DNA of 64,000 nt, taken from assembly GCA_916700875.1 (NCBI GenBank), contig CAKAKS010000062.1:15231460-15295459 (forward strand), in the 5' to 3' direction. The position numbers were made by a program, and so were the translations under genes. Positions 25,576 through 38,460 of the stretch are shown here, piece by piece. The notes under the pieces were generated by a model, which was not told the origin of the DNA, ran no database searches, and saw only the letters and a program-made list of their open reading frames with translations. Every line of letters starts with the position of its first letter. The first letter of the stretch is position 1. The DNA comes from Sebastes aleutianus (lineage: Eukaryota; Chordata; Actinopteri; Perciformes; Sebastidae).

Positions 25576-26903
25576 AGGCGTTCCAACACTGGCATGCTGT
25601 TTAATCAGTTTTTTAAATATTTGGACATCTTCTCCTAACCTGCACCATGAGACACTGCTGGTGTTGAATGAACTCAACACCCTTTAATATCAAATTCATT
25701 TGGGTGAACCATTAGGCCTAAAGTTACGGCGTGCACCTTAAACCTTTTAGTGCCTTAAAGATCCAATTAAATGGGGACTTGAACTTCTTTAACAGCCTCC
25801 AATCTTCTGATTTCAGGCTTCCCATCAGACTTTGGAAGGGATTTGTTCCCATTCAGCCACAAGAACATCAGTGACGTCCAACGCTGATGTTGCGCGATAA
25901 GGCCTGGATGTTCCAGTTCATCCCAAAGCTGTTTGATGAGGTTGAAGCCTGTGAATGCAAGTCTTCCACACACCTCTTGGCCAAGTAGCGTTCCTTCATC
26001 CTGTCACTGAAAGTCTCAAGAGGCATTCGGGTGGAAAAGGAAATTACAAGGATGGTTTCATTAAGCCGGTTTTAGCCACACTGGTGCTCTAAAAACAAGA
26101 GGTAGGACAAAAACATTGTATTGCAAGTCCGAAGTACTCTTGGCTATGAAGACCCAAGTCAAGACCAACAATCCAAATGAATTACTGTGTAGTAAGGTGG
26201 AGAGAGAGTCTGCGTAAAAAGAACAATTACACTAATAGGTGGGGAAAAAGCGACCAGATGAACTGATAAGCACAAGGCCTACAGTAACATCTGCCATCAA
26301 TACAATGTCATTCTCAACTGAAACAAAATCAAGAAGATGTGCTGGATTATTTACATGACATTATCATATGTGTATTATTAACATGATATCAACATTTCAT
26401 TTTTTAAATATCACTGTTATCATCAATTCCGGTATATCATGACACCCCGAATGGTACATGTCCACAGGCTCATTGTCTATGTAAGCAGCCGTGCAATGCA
26501 TTCTGGTAGCGTGACGGACCATCATATCGGCCGCTCCTTATTTGCATAATGTTGAGGTCTCAGCTACTTTATGCAAATCAGGGGCGTCGGCGCAATTTGC
26601 CACCTCTGGAAACTCCCTAGAAACATTTAAACTAACCGTTATCAATCCAAAATAAAGACAGATTCAGCAACTGCATGGCTTGTTATTTCTCACATTACAT
26701 TTTTCAGTGAGCTATTTTCATAGTATAAGAGAAGAAAGTTTCCAAACGGGCCACCATGTTGGTTGCGGTTTCACAGCTGGGAGCAGCAGCCCACAAGGGA
26801 AAGCGTTCATCCAATCAGGTACCTTGTGTCTAGTGGCAGCCCATCAAGCGTCCAATGCTGGGAAGCGAGGCGACCGGGCAACGCCCCTGTGGACATTTAC
26901 CAT

Positions 26904-27433
26904 AAGGCCCTGACACACCAAGCCAATGGTCGGACGTGGTTCGGACATGTTTTTTTTTCAGCCTGTTGAATCGTCAGTGAGAGAAATCACTCTGATTGGC
27001 TGTTCAGCTTAAAGAATCAGTGCACGAGAAGAGAAACGGAAGTGAGGAAAGCAAACCAACGCGTAAAGTCAAGAGGAAAAACGTAGAAAGCTCTTCTCAT
27101 TTTTTATCTTCATCTCATCTGATCATTCCAATACATGGATATTTTCCATCTGGAATGAAGCTAAGTGGTGAGCGAGAGAAAATGGCGTGTGAAAATGGTC
27201 GGCAAACGCCGCTTTGTTTCATGTATGTGTCATAACAACGGCTTGAATATCCGCCGTCCTTGGCCTTCCGGTTTCCTTTTTTGAATGACGAATACAGACG
27301 TATGTGCTAGTTGGCGATAGTCTTTTGCGGTGTGTTTAAGTGCAACTTTTTGGCCAAGGAGACATGAGACGACGCAGCGATCGGCCTTTGTCGCCGCTAG
27401 TTCTTTGAAGTTAGTTTGGACTGTCTGGGCCTT
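26904..27433. mobile_element. 530-bp DNA transposon remnant with inverted ends
   Basis: Left end AAGGCCCTGACACACCAA; right end, reversed, AAGGCCCAGACAGTCCAA: 15 of 18 bases match. The interior contains GGTCGGACGTGG and its like in inverted form (GAAAATGGTCGGCAAACG). No transposase reading frame. A short TAA-type target could fit PIF/Harbinger, but this is unproven. Confidence 0.5.
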
Positions 27434-28089
27434 AAGACCAACAAGTCCCAAGTCAAGTCCAAGTCCTAAACTTTACGTTTAGTGTCCATTATGCAACGGC
27501 CTCTTCCCACAATGTAATGCCATTTTAAATTGAATTAGTAATTAGGTAATTTAAAGAGGAAAGAGTCAAATTTGAGTTGGAAGTCTCTGATTTGATGATC
27601 TGATCTCATCTGGTCTGAAGTCAGCATGTTCTTGACTCTAGTACAAGTCATGTGACGCTGTTCCTGTCATGTTGTAGCATCGATATTTTATGTGCAACAT
27701 CGGAGAAGCCAATCAAAATCCAACTGGAGTTAGTTGTGGAGGATAATCATGTACTCTGTCGTTGCAGCAGTCGTTCCCTCACTGAGGGATGCCTCGGCTC
27801 AACACCAAGAACTTCAATCGACTGAACATTGCAATAGGAGCAGACAGCAGCCGTTTAATGAGGCGCTCATGCTGGCTCCAGATTGTTTACGCTCTGTGTC
27901 ATGGAAAAATGAGAGTGCTAAATTAAAATGGGCCTGCTGTGCCGTGTGGACATTCTCTACCTGTTTCACACACCGCTCTCCTGCAAGAAGAGGCATAAAC
28001 ATGGACACATATACTGGCACACAGGTCCATAACATCAACACAGCAGGGTTTTTGTGTTTGTTTGTGGGAGATAGGTGCAGAGGATCGGG

Positions 28090-28365
28090 AGAGAGATGTA
28101 GAAACAGCACGAGGAAAAAGAGAGTCAGAAAAGGAGGAAGAGAGAGGAGACGAAACAAGAGAGAGACAAACAGAGAAGAGATGGAGAGAGAGAGAGAGAC
28201 GGAGGGCATGTGCTGGGAAACGTGTCCATCCATGCCGACAGCATGTGACTCCAGTCTGAGAGCGCAGAGCACAGCAGGCCAGTGTGTGTGTGCGTGATTT
28301 GTTTTGGATGTGTGTGTGTGCCTCGGTCTCTCTCTCTCTGCATGTGTCTCTGCATGTGTGCGCAG
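28090..28365. repeat. GA-rich purine tract and (GT)n
   Basis: Purine-rich GAGAGA from about 28120 to 28202, then TGTGTG runs (28283-28320) and (TC)n at about 28325-28340. This explains the long overlapping open frames here, which are low-complexity artefacts. Confidence 0.7.
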
Positions 28366-28779
28366 GCTTGCAAACGCTGATCTTCACCAGCTTGAATACT
28401 ACCTCTGCAGACTCACACACAATGAAAGAAGTCACATTAGACCAAGTGCACTTTAAACTCTGTATGTAATCAAAGCGTCCTATCGGAAGAGAGGATGAGC
28501 CCAGCGCTTCGGTTTAATCCTCGCAGGCGCTGTTGTTTTGGCAGGTTGTTTCCAACAGGGAGTATTGGTTTCCCTGTGTGATATCAACCATACTGGAGGA
28601 AATAGTGTGTGCCACGTGAAGGGCTGGCGCGGTGACTAGGTGACAGAGACGGGATGCATCAACAAAAGGAGATGATGCATCAAATTGTGACTCAGCACGA
28701 AAGAAAAGGGGGAGAAAATAGACACACATATATAGCTCCTTTATTGTGGTGAAAGACACTTTTACTCATCGGGACCCAA

Positions 28780-29200
28780 AATAAATAAGGATTAAAGAAA
28801 TACAGAAGTAAATAGATTAAAAAAAGAAAAAACTAACAAATATTATATTTATTTATTCTGTCATTTTATTGATGAATCATTTTGGGGGGAAATCCAAATA
28901 TATTTATTCTTAATTTATTGCAAACATTTATTTATTTATGTCTCTTTTGGGCATCTATACCTACTAACGAACCTGCCAAAATCTAAAATAAATAAAAGGG
29001 AAAATTTAAAAATAAGAGTAAATAAATAAGGGAATTAATACAAAGAAGCATAAAATAAAGAAGCAAATTAAAACAGAAATATCAGTTTATCTTACATTTT
29101 ATCATTAATTAATGGCTACATTTATTTGTAATATTATTTTTGCTACATGTAATGACATATTTATTTATTGAGTTATATATTTATTTATTAATTCATTTTT
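28780..29200. other. AT-rich stretch with ATTTATT repeats
   Basis: Low-complexity AAATAAATAA / TTTATTTATT in both orientations. No coding signal. Confidence 0.6.
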
Positions 29201-29889
29201 TATTTTGTCAGGTTACGTCCACCATAACTAACCACAGTGCAGATAAAACAAAATTACTGCTGTTTTTTTGTTTTTTTTTAAACCAAATATTAGTGAAATA
29301 TGCCCATCTTCACTGTGACTTGATTTGATATTGATGGGGTCACAGAATATTTTGGTATCTACATTTATATTAAAATATCACATACAAAAACTTTTTACAA
29401 ACCTTTGGCAAATGCCTCTTTCCTTTGAGTTGTAGGAAGAGGATTGTTGAAGCGATGCATTTGATTAACATCGTTTTCTTCCTTAATTTGCCACCTTGTC
29501 TATATAAATAAACCATTATAATTTGATATAACAGAACCTCTCACGGTGTTTGAGAGAAGAGGTCCACTTTACTTAAGATATAAGATCTACTGTGAATCAG
29601 GGGTGATTCAAGGATTAGATCAGTCCCAATGAAAGTGTGACATGTGTACAGTCAAGTGTGCAGGTTTAATTACAGCAAACACACAGATCAGATCAAACTC
29701 ATGCAATAGATGCTGTAATGAAATACGTTTTCCTTTACAGCACACACAAGTCTGGATTTGTGAACTCCAACACAACATTTACTGTGAGTGGAGATTAGTA
29801 ACCGCCACAGCAGACGCTAATGGAGACCCAAACAAAAAGTCTCAGCTGCCATTCAAGTTGTTTTCCCTCCAGCTAATTCTGCCTTTTTG

Positions 29890-30180
29890 GTAATTAATGC
29901 TGAGAGCAGAAAGAAGTCCCATTTCCACAGTACTTTATGAAATTGAATTTCAAAAACACTCTAAGTGCCTTGCTCTCGCCCGAGCTGCCAAATCACTCAT
30001 TCAAGTGTCACTCTGCTCCGACAAAAAATTACAGCATTCTCGAGAATAATCACTTTAATGGATGAAAATTCTGCTCACATCATTTTATCCACTGCCGTAG
30101 TTGGTTCAGACAGTCTGAGTTTGTTCTTTAGCAGCTCTTAAAATGAACACATTTTGAGAGAAATGCACTGAAAACAAAAT
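29890..30180. other. Unique AT-balanced block, candidate conserved non-coding element
   Basis: No repeat signature. Contains TAATTAATGCTGAGAGCAG, CTTTATGAAATTGAATTTCA and AATAATCACTTTAATGGATG, with clustered homeodomain-like TAAT cores. The look is that of vertebrate enhancer sequence, but conservation cannot be tested here. Confidence 0.25.
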
Positions 30181-31145
30181 ATTCCTTCAATAACCAACAT
30201 CTTTAATCTTCTCAGACTATATATTTCCTTATTCCGGGTCTACTTTTTGACTAATTCATTCATCTACATGTTAAACAGTCAAGTCCCAGAGCATCTATCC
30301 ATGCATCATCTTCCCTTCCCGCCACTATAAATGGACTCGCAGCACATTACAGGCGCCAGAAATATACAGCATATCTGTCAGCGTTTCACCTGCAGCCCTC
30401 TCCGTGTGTGTGGGCACCTGAGTGTATGGCGGCGAGAGGAGGGATGTGAGTGTTTAATGCAGTGTGTGGGATGTGGAGATGAACAACCCTACACCTCAAC
30501 ATCTCTCACCTGCTGCCAAGAGGAGATGATGAGCAGGTAGGTGGAGAGTCAGCAGGAAATACAGCTTCTGCTTCTGCAGAGAGCCTGAAGCAGATTTTTT
30601 TCCATCGTGGTTTCGATGTAATTATGCTACCATACCATAAACATGTATAACTTTGTGGTTTGTTGGGGGGAAAAAAGATAATCTGTGTCCATGAAATGAG
30701 CTAAAATAACATTTATGAGGCTGTCACACACAAGCTGATTATGTTTCATAAAGAGTTTCTTCTCCTTGGTTGGCATGGTTACCAGGAAAAACATGAACCT
30801 GACACTCAGCCTTTGTCATGATTCACCCATTTTCTAAATAAAAGTTTTGAAAGTGAAATGAGATCTTGTATTGTATTCCTCCTCATGGCCCAGTTCAGTT
30901 TCCCGTCACTGCATGCATGCGACTAACAATGATTCTGGGAAATGTTTTTCTAACAACTACAGAAGAAGAAGAAATTAAATAGTTTACCAGAACAAGGAAA
31001 ACTGGTATCAGGGGGCCGTCATTCAATATGGGGTTGATTTAGACTATAAAAAGCTGGTGGACCAAATGACAGACACATGTCTCAGGAAAAACTAGCATGC
31101 AGTGAGTTTGGTGAATCCAGCCTGTTCTCATTCCCAGGGCGTCAA

Positions 31146-31410
31146 ATAAGATAAGATAAGATATTTCTTTATTAGTCCTGCAGTGGGGAAATTTGCAGTG
31201 TACAGCAGCAAAGGGGATAGTGCAAAAAACAAGATGCATCAGCTAACACAGTAAAAAAGAGCTAAACAAAGTGTAACAAAATATGAACCATTTAAATAGA
31301 AGGAAGTATAAAAATAGGAGCAGTTTATACAGTATTGACAATAAACAGACTATTAACAAAATTGCACAAGTGGAAAATGATATTGCACAGTGAGAATGTA
31401 GTTGTCGTAG
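31146..31410 (-). mobile_element. LINE 3' tail inserted in a family C repeat
   Basis: On the minus strand the end reads CTGCAGGACTAATAAAGAAA followed by (TATCT)n. This is a typical fish LINE 3'UTR and pentanucleotide tail. It splits a family C copy between GGGCGTCAAAT and ACCAGGC. Confidence 0.6.
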
Positions 31411-31414
31411 GTTT

Positions 31415-31860
31415 TAGATACGCACCAGGCTTTCCATTAATTAACTACAATGTAAACCCATCCGCGTCAATATTAAATGCTCAGAGAAAGTGCTATGGTG
31501 ACGTAGTTTAAAGAGCGAAAGAGACACACAGGACGTGAGGGAGGATTGGTTCGATGAGTCCAACAAACACAGGGCTTTCATCCAGGAGGCCGCTGTTTGT
31601 GTTCTGTGTTCACAACGTCCAGTCACATTTTACACTGTACAAACGTAGTAATTTTTAACCCAATCATGTTGTTTTTTTCCTAAACCTAACTAAGTGGTTT
31701 TATTGCCTAAACCTAAGCAAGTGTTTTTGTTTAATTCCCAACATCACGCACGTGTTTACTGCAACCGAAAAGTGGCACAGAGGGGTCTGATAAAGCGTCA
31801 GTATGTGAGTGACGAGTTTGGACGAGACCATGTTGGTGAACCTAAATGTTTGTGTTTAGA
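31415..31860 (-). mobile_element. Family C repeat, right part
   Basis: Minus-strand copy: TTTAAAGAGCGAAAGAGACA, CAACAAACACAGGGCTTTCA, TCCAGGAGGCCGCTGTTTGT, CCTAAACCTAACTAAGTGGT. The left continuation (31100-31145, ending GGGCGTCAAAT) is separated by the LINE tail. Confidence 0.6.
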
Positions 31861-33569
31861 TGAGATTCACTAACAAAGACCACGCCAATAACGATATGGG
31901 TTTAGAATAGTTTTAGTTTACATGCTGATGTAGGAGGGACGGATTAAGGCCCCGGAAGGAGGATGAAGGGTTGGAGGAGTAAAGGGAGGAATCAGGGTCG
32001 TGGACGGATGGATGGAGGAGAACGATGTTGGACCGGTGTCGACTGGAGGCAGAAGAGAACTGAGGGAGCCGTCTCTTTGCGTGCTCTGATTTTTGCAGAG
32101 CCATTAGTGGTTCCTGTATTCGAACGAGAGAGAGAGAAAAGAAAAAAGGGGTTTGGGCGGGAGGGATGTGAAAACTAAGTCAAAGAGGAAGTGGATGGAT
32201 CAGGTGTACTTAAATACTTTTGTGCAGAAATAGGTTTTGTTTGAGGCGTAATCTTTGTTCCCGAACATACTTAATAAACAAATAATCTTTGTCTGTTGAC
32301 TCATGTCAATGGTCATTTTTTTAAGCCTGTTATTTACGCTGTTGTAGTGCAATTCACAATCCCCTCCCCTGAGCAGCGATTGTCCAATCATAGCACAACA
32401 ACTGTAAAAAGGCCTGTCAGCCTTCCTCATGTTGAAGGAGCATTATCTGTTGTTTAATAATGTCCTTTTTTACGTCTCTTATCTTTTCTAATTTCTTGAA
32501 ATAATGCACCATTGCGAATGTGGTAAAAACAAAACAAAAAATAGGCTGATAGTCAAGTCTCTCGCTTTGGTTTAACGTCCAATATAGGCCTGAAACTAAC
32601 ATAATGTACAGCTTGTGCAGCTTTATCGACATTCCAAGCGTATGAGGTGATTAAATGGAATTATGAGTATTATTTTAAGGGATGTATTCTGCAAACAACC
32701 TCTGATGGACGCATGATAACGGAGCGAAGGTCTGACTGACTGAACAGTCTCTGCTGGGATGGCGAAGGATAACAGCGGAGCAATGACATGGACTCAGTGT
32801 TACATAACAGGAGTAGTTTTGTTGCAGATTCAGGAGCATTTCAACAGCAGCAGCTTAAAGCCTCGGTGCTGCTGGATTATTCCAGTATATTTCATAAAGC
32901 TTATTTGTATCCCCTCCATCTTCTGTTACGTTTATCATGAAGAGAACCCACATTTATGTCATCAGGTCAGGGTTGAACAAATGACCATAGAGAGCTGTCA
33001 TTTGTCATGTGAGGATTTTCTCTTTTATAACTACTTATTTATTTCACTTTAGCCACAAAAAAAGCTTTTCTTCTTTTATCAGTACGGCAAACATCATAAC
33101 AAAACAAAAGTCTTAATGTCTAACTGTAAGCGTGACGCCGAGGAGCAGCTCGCCTCTGTTAAACTGTGTAATCCCCTTTGCTTCCACACACAAGTCTTTG
33201 TAGTCCGCTGTCACGGTTGTGAAATCACATTTTCATACAGCTGAAGTTCTTTTGAATTTTTACTTTTTATGTGTCCATGACTAACTCTTCTGCAGTGATA
33301 CGAGGGCACGCTGCTCCGTTCAGCTGACCGCCTTCACACAACACACGTTTTGTTCGGCTTTATACGTCACAAATGATCTTCCGCAGAAGTTTCTCACAGT
33401 TAAAAATACTTGTGATTCTTGGATATACCTTATGAAACACATCTGCACATCTCTGCCCTCCTGGTTACATGGTGGAGAGGAGGTTGTGTTGCTCAGGCTC
33501 TATCTGTTTGGCGAATGCCTGGAAGCTGCTTGACATCCTCCTGGATCCATCTCTTCATATATGTTCACT
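31861..33569. other. Gene-free stretch
   Basis: Purine-rich at 31930-32175, AT-rich afterwards. No exon or repeat family recognised. Confidence 0.3.
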
Positions 33570-34440
33570 TTATATATAGGGGAGACTCGGGGTCAGTTGG
33601 GACACTTTTGTATTGTCACCAAAAACTTCTTCCATTACTCACAGACTACTTGAACAGTAATGAAAAATATTTTCACATTTTTTAGAGCCCAACCCAAACA
33701 TGAAAGGCACAATTCTTCCTCTCAGGGTTGGTTTGGACACCTTTTTCTGTGCTAAATGGCAGACTAAATTTGAAAACTTTCTATCTACAATGTCACTTGT
33801 TCACACATTCATTTGAGAACATTTTTTATATTTTCATAAATTACTGAGATATGGAATTTGGCAAAAAAAAAAGTTGTTTTGACTGGCTGCAACTTGAGTA
33901 AACATTCACTCAGTGACTTCACAATGTGTCTTATTCAATTAGGAAAAGCCTTTGTCTTGTTTTTGTCTGCTATTTGTTGATTTGTAGTGAGGTAGGAACA
34001 GCAAACAATACTGTCTCAAGTGTTCCAGGCAGAGCAGACACACTTTGGACTCATGTGCTAGTTACTAACAAAACTTCAGACAGCTAAAGGATGGCCCACA
34101 CTAAAAGATTTTTCAGATCTCAACAGATGTTGAAAATGTGAGAGAGCCCACACATAACGACAGGTTTGATACGTTTTTGTTTTGTTCCTATAGTGTGTGG
34201 AGAGGAACAATTTGACACGTTAAATAAACATTGTTGCCACAAATCAACAAGTGGGTCCTCTATTTCTGAAGTCCATCTTACTACTACTTTATGATTTGTG
34301 TTTTGCATTAGCTCATGCACCGCCATGACGGCAGTGGTTGTCCTTCTGCTGGTTCTCAGTTGTCTATCATTCTTTCCCATGTGACTGTGTCATCGTCTGT
34401 CCTCGGGGTTCCCCACACACAAATAGGATATCCAATCATA
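33570..34440. repeat. Probable repeat-derived stretch
   Basis: GGGGAGACTCGGGGTCAGTT near 33581 and a second block beginning GGCCCACACTAAAAGATTTT (34093) look like non-autonomous elements seen in other fish, but ends and family are not defined. No gene seen. Confidence 0.3.
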
Positions 34441-34639
34441 AATATTGAACATGTTTAATATTTACAATTTGAAATCGGTGCAGCCAGGATGGACTTCTGA
34501 GCCGATCGGGGGATTTAAAAAACACTCTTAACAGACCTCACACCACAGGAATATCTGGAAAGATAATCTTTAGAACCATCAAAAAATCAGAGCGGGGGAT
34601 GTCAGAAAACATTGTAAACATGAGTTTATGGTCTCAATC

Positions 34640-35030
34640 GCTAGTTTCAAGTCTTCTTCAATACAGCATGATGTTCATTTAGTAAATTATGGTCCCATTT
34701 ATAATCAAATAGACCATAAAGCAGGGGATGCTTTAGGGCGTGGCTACCTTGTGATTGACAGGTCGCTACCACGGCGTTGTCCGTTCTGGGAGTTGTCCAC
34801 GTTTCGTCTTAGAACGTTAACCCTATCACAGGGTGTGTTCAGTTCATGGAAGTTTATTGTCACATTTTGGTTGCCTAAAAATGTCTTATTCAGTGTTCGG
34901 TTGTAATTAGAATAGGTTTAATTAAACAAGATGGAAACGGCCAATATGATGAACTCAAGGCTTAAAAATGGGAGAAACCAATGAGTGACGTCACGGTGAC
35001 TACGTCCACTTCTTATATACAGTCTATGAT
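34640..35030 (+). repeat. Teleost interspersed repeat ending CTTATATACAGTCTATG
   Basis: CATGATGTTCATTTAGTAAA, GCAGGGGATGCTTTAGGGCG, TTGTGATTGACAGGTCGCTA and TGACGTCACGGTGACTACGT match a frequent fish repeat, recalled from memory. No coding potential. Confidence 0.6.
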
Positions 35031-36007
35031 TTTGGCATGAAATAAAAACTAACTAAGAAAAAAATCCATTAGCTGTCAGTGTTGCCGACTTGGCGACTTT
35101 CTCGTTAGATTTAGAGACTTTTGGAGCTAGTGCTGCTAGCTACTTTCATTGGAAAAGAGTTGACACCACCGGGTTGTTTGTGCTGCTCGTTTCTCAACAT
35201 CACCGACCCAACCTTTAAAAGGGCAAATTCAGAGTATAGCTGAACAGTGTCTGACCTGGTTGAATTTCAGGGGACGAGAGGACATTTTCATTCTTTTCAT
35301 GTGATGTCAAATAAAAAGATGTGCTTTGATGTATGGAAAAATTAGATATTTATTTTGACATGGCGTGACATGTTCATAGGCATGAGGCTTGCAGCTTCAG
35401 ATAAAAGGATTTGCCCCATTCTGGTCTTCACAATCAGCTCCTTTCATAGTTTTCCTTCAGCTTGTCATTCTTATCTTCTCTATTTTTGTGCAATTGTTTG
35501 TGGAAAACAAGTGGTGCTGATGATACAGACCAACTAATGATTAAAAACAAAAAAATGAGCAGATTGGAGTGAGGATTTGAAACTATGACTCAGCGACTAC
35601 TACCCTAGAAAGCATGAGTTTCCATGTGCACCAGCCCACGCAGATAGAATTGCAGTCTGAAAACAGCCATTGGCTGAAAGTAGGTCAAGTTTAGATTCAC
35701 GTCATTCTTTGCTGTGGCGTTACAGCGGATTGTGCCCTCATTGCGCCGATTCACAGTTGAACGCAGCAGCCCTGAGAAGCTTCTGTCACAGTTGTAAAAA
35801 AAAAAAGACCTAATGTAAAGTGCACAAACATTCACTTTGAATGTGTGTTATCTCAGCAGTTTTGGAGAGTTTGTGCGCATGAACATCTGAGAGAAGAAAC
35901 TGTACCAGTCAGGGATCTAATCTGTGTCACTGGCACAACATGAAGCCGCTTTATTCATTAAGAATAGGACACTGGTTGACAGCATATTTTAAATCCAAAT
36001 GAGTTTT

Positions 36008-36484
36008 CAGTGTTGGAAAAAGTATTCAGATCTTTTACTTAAGTGAACGTAGAAATACTACAGTAAAAATACTCTGTTACAATTAAAAGTCCTGCATTCA
36101 AAGTTACTTAAGTAAAAGTACAAAACTATTAGCATCAAAACATACTTAAAGTACCAAAAGTAAAAGTACTCATTATGTAGAATAATAACTATTAAATTAC
36201 TGGATTCTAATTATTGATGCATTAATGTGTTCATTGTTAATGTTCAATGCGTTAATTTTAATAACTTTATATACTGCTGGGTAGCTTAATCTATAATAAT
36301 ACATTGTAATTTATAGTTGATTCATATTTTGTATTATTAGTCAGAATCTGTAAAGAAGAAAAAGTAGAATATTGGCTTCCAAATGTATTGGAGTAGTAGA
36401 AGTATAAAGAAGCAGAACATGGAAATACTCAAGTAAAGTACAAGTACCTCAAAATTGCACTTAAGTAAATGTATTTACCACATT
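36008..36484 (+). mobile_element. hAT-like element (CAGTGTTGGAAAAAGTA type), 3'-truncated
   Basis: Starts CAGTGTTGGAAAAAGTATTC and is full of AAGTAAAAGTAC motifs, as in a very common percomorph non-autonomous family. The right terminus, normally ending in CCACTG, is lost at the junction with the TTAA MITE fragment. Confidence 0.65.
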
Positions 36485-36486
36485 CA

Positions 36487-36736
36487 GACCGTTTGGACGG
36501 AGTTCGCGAGTGATTGACAGACGGCTCTCATAGACAGCAGATGGACAGCAGACCTCAGATCAGCTCTTACTGCTTGTTTTCCTGCGGTCTGTGAAATCTT
36601 GCAGAGGACACCGGAGGACACAGAGGCACATGATTTTTTTCAGGTTACCTGTTTCATGTCCTGTCACGATATAGTGACAGTTTTATAAAAATAACTTTTT
36701 TTAATCATATTTGCTCCAATCTCGCCTACTTCAGCT
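36487..36736 (+). mobile_element. Truncated third copy of the TTAA MITE
   Basis: Matches the right-hand part of 2282-2909: CTCTCATAGACAGCAGATGG, TCTGTGAAATCTTGCAGA and AGGCACATGATTTTTTTCAG. It ends TACTTCAGCT before TTAA (36737-36740). The left half is missing where it meets the hAT-like element. Confidence 0.75.
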
Positions 36737-37399
36737 TTAAGTTGGAAACAAAAGTATATTTTGACATAGTACCAAAACACAAGCTGAGAAAGTTGTCATT
36801 CACTCAGTTTTCTGATGACAAATGTTAAGAGTGTTTTCAGAAAATTGCACACAGTCATAATTTTGGGAACTGTTTTTAGTTTGAGTTGAAAAAATAAACA
36901 ACATAAAACTGGAGAGTTGCAATGTGTTAACGGTTCTGTCCATCACCGCTTTTAAATGTTTGGCATACCTGCTCTAAATACCTTGCGGTGCTGCAAGAGT
37001 AATTGACACATAACAGACTTTGGCGATAGACTACAACAGCAGTTTACCGCAGGCAGTATTTATGATTGATGTGTGTTAAGGAGAAGCAAACGTAAACTAC
37101 TCAGTCAGTTTGACTTTTGAAACATGCCATAAATCCACTAAATCTTCTACAAATAAATCAGTTTAATTCTATAATTAAGGCACATGTTACCAATTCTGGA
37201 AATATTTTGACCCAATTTGATTTATGCATATTCCAGTAAGCAACTAATATCATCATTTCTAAGTAAAGACTGTTCTGAGTATTCAGCACTTGACCTGCTA
37301 AGAGGACCCCAGGGCAAAACAAATATCTGTGGGCCCCTTGTGACTCTCCTCTCCACCCCCACATCCAGGTCTGCTGTGGTGCATTTGAAGTCACTTTAT

Positions 37400-38460
37400 T
37401 GAATAAAAATGATGTTATTAATTATAAACAATGAAAAAAAAAGTGCATCTATGTTGAAATATGTCTTAATTTAAGCTTTATTTAATCAGGCAGTCTGATT
37501 GAGATTAAGATATATTTTCCAAGAGAGACCTGAGAACAAGAAACAGATTCAAGAACAGAAACAACAAAACTACACAATGAACGAGGAATTAAAAATGGTA
37601 ATAAGAATCATAAAAAACAACAGATAATAAAGCTTTATTATCATTTATCTTTATTATTATTCAAAAGGTGCATAGTACTTGAAAACAGTTCTGCCAACAA
37701 CTGATTGTGCATACAAACAAATTATATTATTAATTATAGGCAATGAAAGACAACAGTGCAAAAAGGTGCATGTATGTTAAAATATGACATTTATTTATAT
37801 AATCTTTATTTAATCAGTCAGTCTTGTGGAGATTAGGATCTCCCAGAGACCTGAGAACAAGAAACATTCAGATTCAAGAACAGAAACAGCAAAACTACAC
37901 AATTAACATTTACAATAATCATAAAAAACAACAGATAATAAAGCTTAGTTAGAGGGAAGTTTGCAGTTATTTCCATTTAAAAAGGTACATAGTACCTGCC
38001 AACATTAGTGCATAGAAACAAATGATGTTATTTATCATTAGCAATGAAAGAAAATGGTACAAAAAGGTGCATCTATGTTATAATATGGCAATATTGCTAT
38101 TACATTTTTAATAAAAAAAACAATCAAAAGACAGTAAAGTGTAGTATTTGATCAATTAAGAAAAGCATCTGAAGAACAGTTTGGTCTTGAGTGTAGATTT
38201 AAAAGAGGCCACTGTTGGTGCATCTTTGATCTCATCTGGAAGTTTGTTCCACAGTTGAGCAGCGTAGCAGCTAAAAGCAGCCTCACCTTGTTTCCTTCTG
38301 ACCTTGGGTACTACTAATAGATTTTTTTCCCAGAGACCTTAGAGGTCTAGTAGGTGTGTACTGCTGAAGCATATCAGAGATCGATTGACAGCCCTTAATA
38401 TTTAGTCTTGTTTGTATGTAAATACTTTCTGACTGTCCCTGAAGGCAGCATATTCCAAGC
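37400..38460 (+). mobile_element. Non-LTR retroelement 3' region with internal triplication, abutting the hlf promoter
   Basis: Blocks starting with TTATTAATTATAAACAATGA recur near 37414, 37728 and 38028, a period of about 310 bp. The first two also share TTTATTTAATCAG, GAGACCTGAGAACAAGAAAC and AAAAAACAACAGATAATAAA. The end, about 38160-38460, has GTAGATTTAAAAGAGGCCAC and GGAAGTTTGTTCCACAGTTG, a widespread fish retroelement 3' segment (from memory). Confidence 0.6.

Noticed and set aside
27734..28435. Long overlapping frames on both strands (up to 187 codons)
   Set aside because: They are produced by GA/TC low complexity and have no domain or exon structure.
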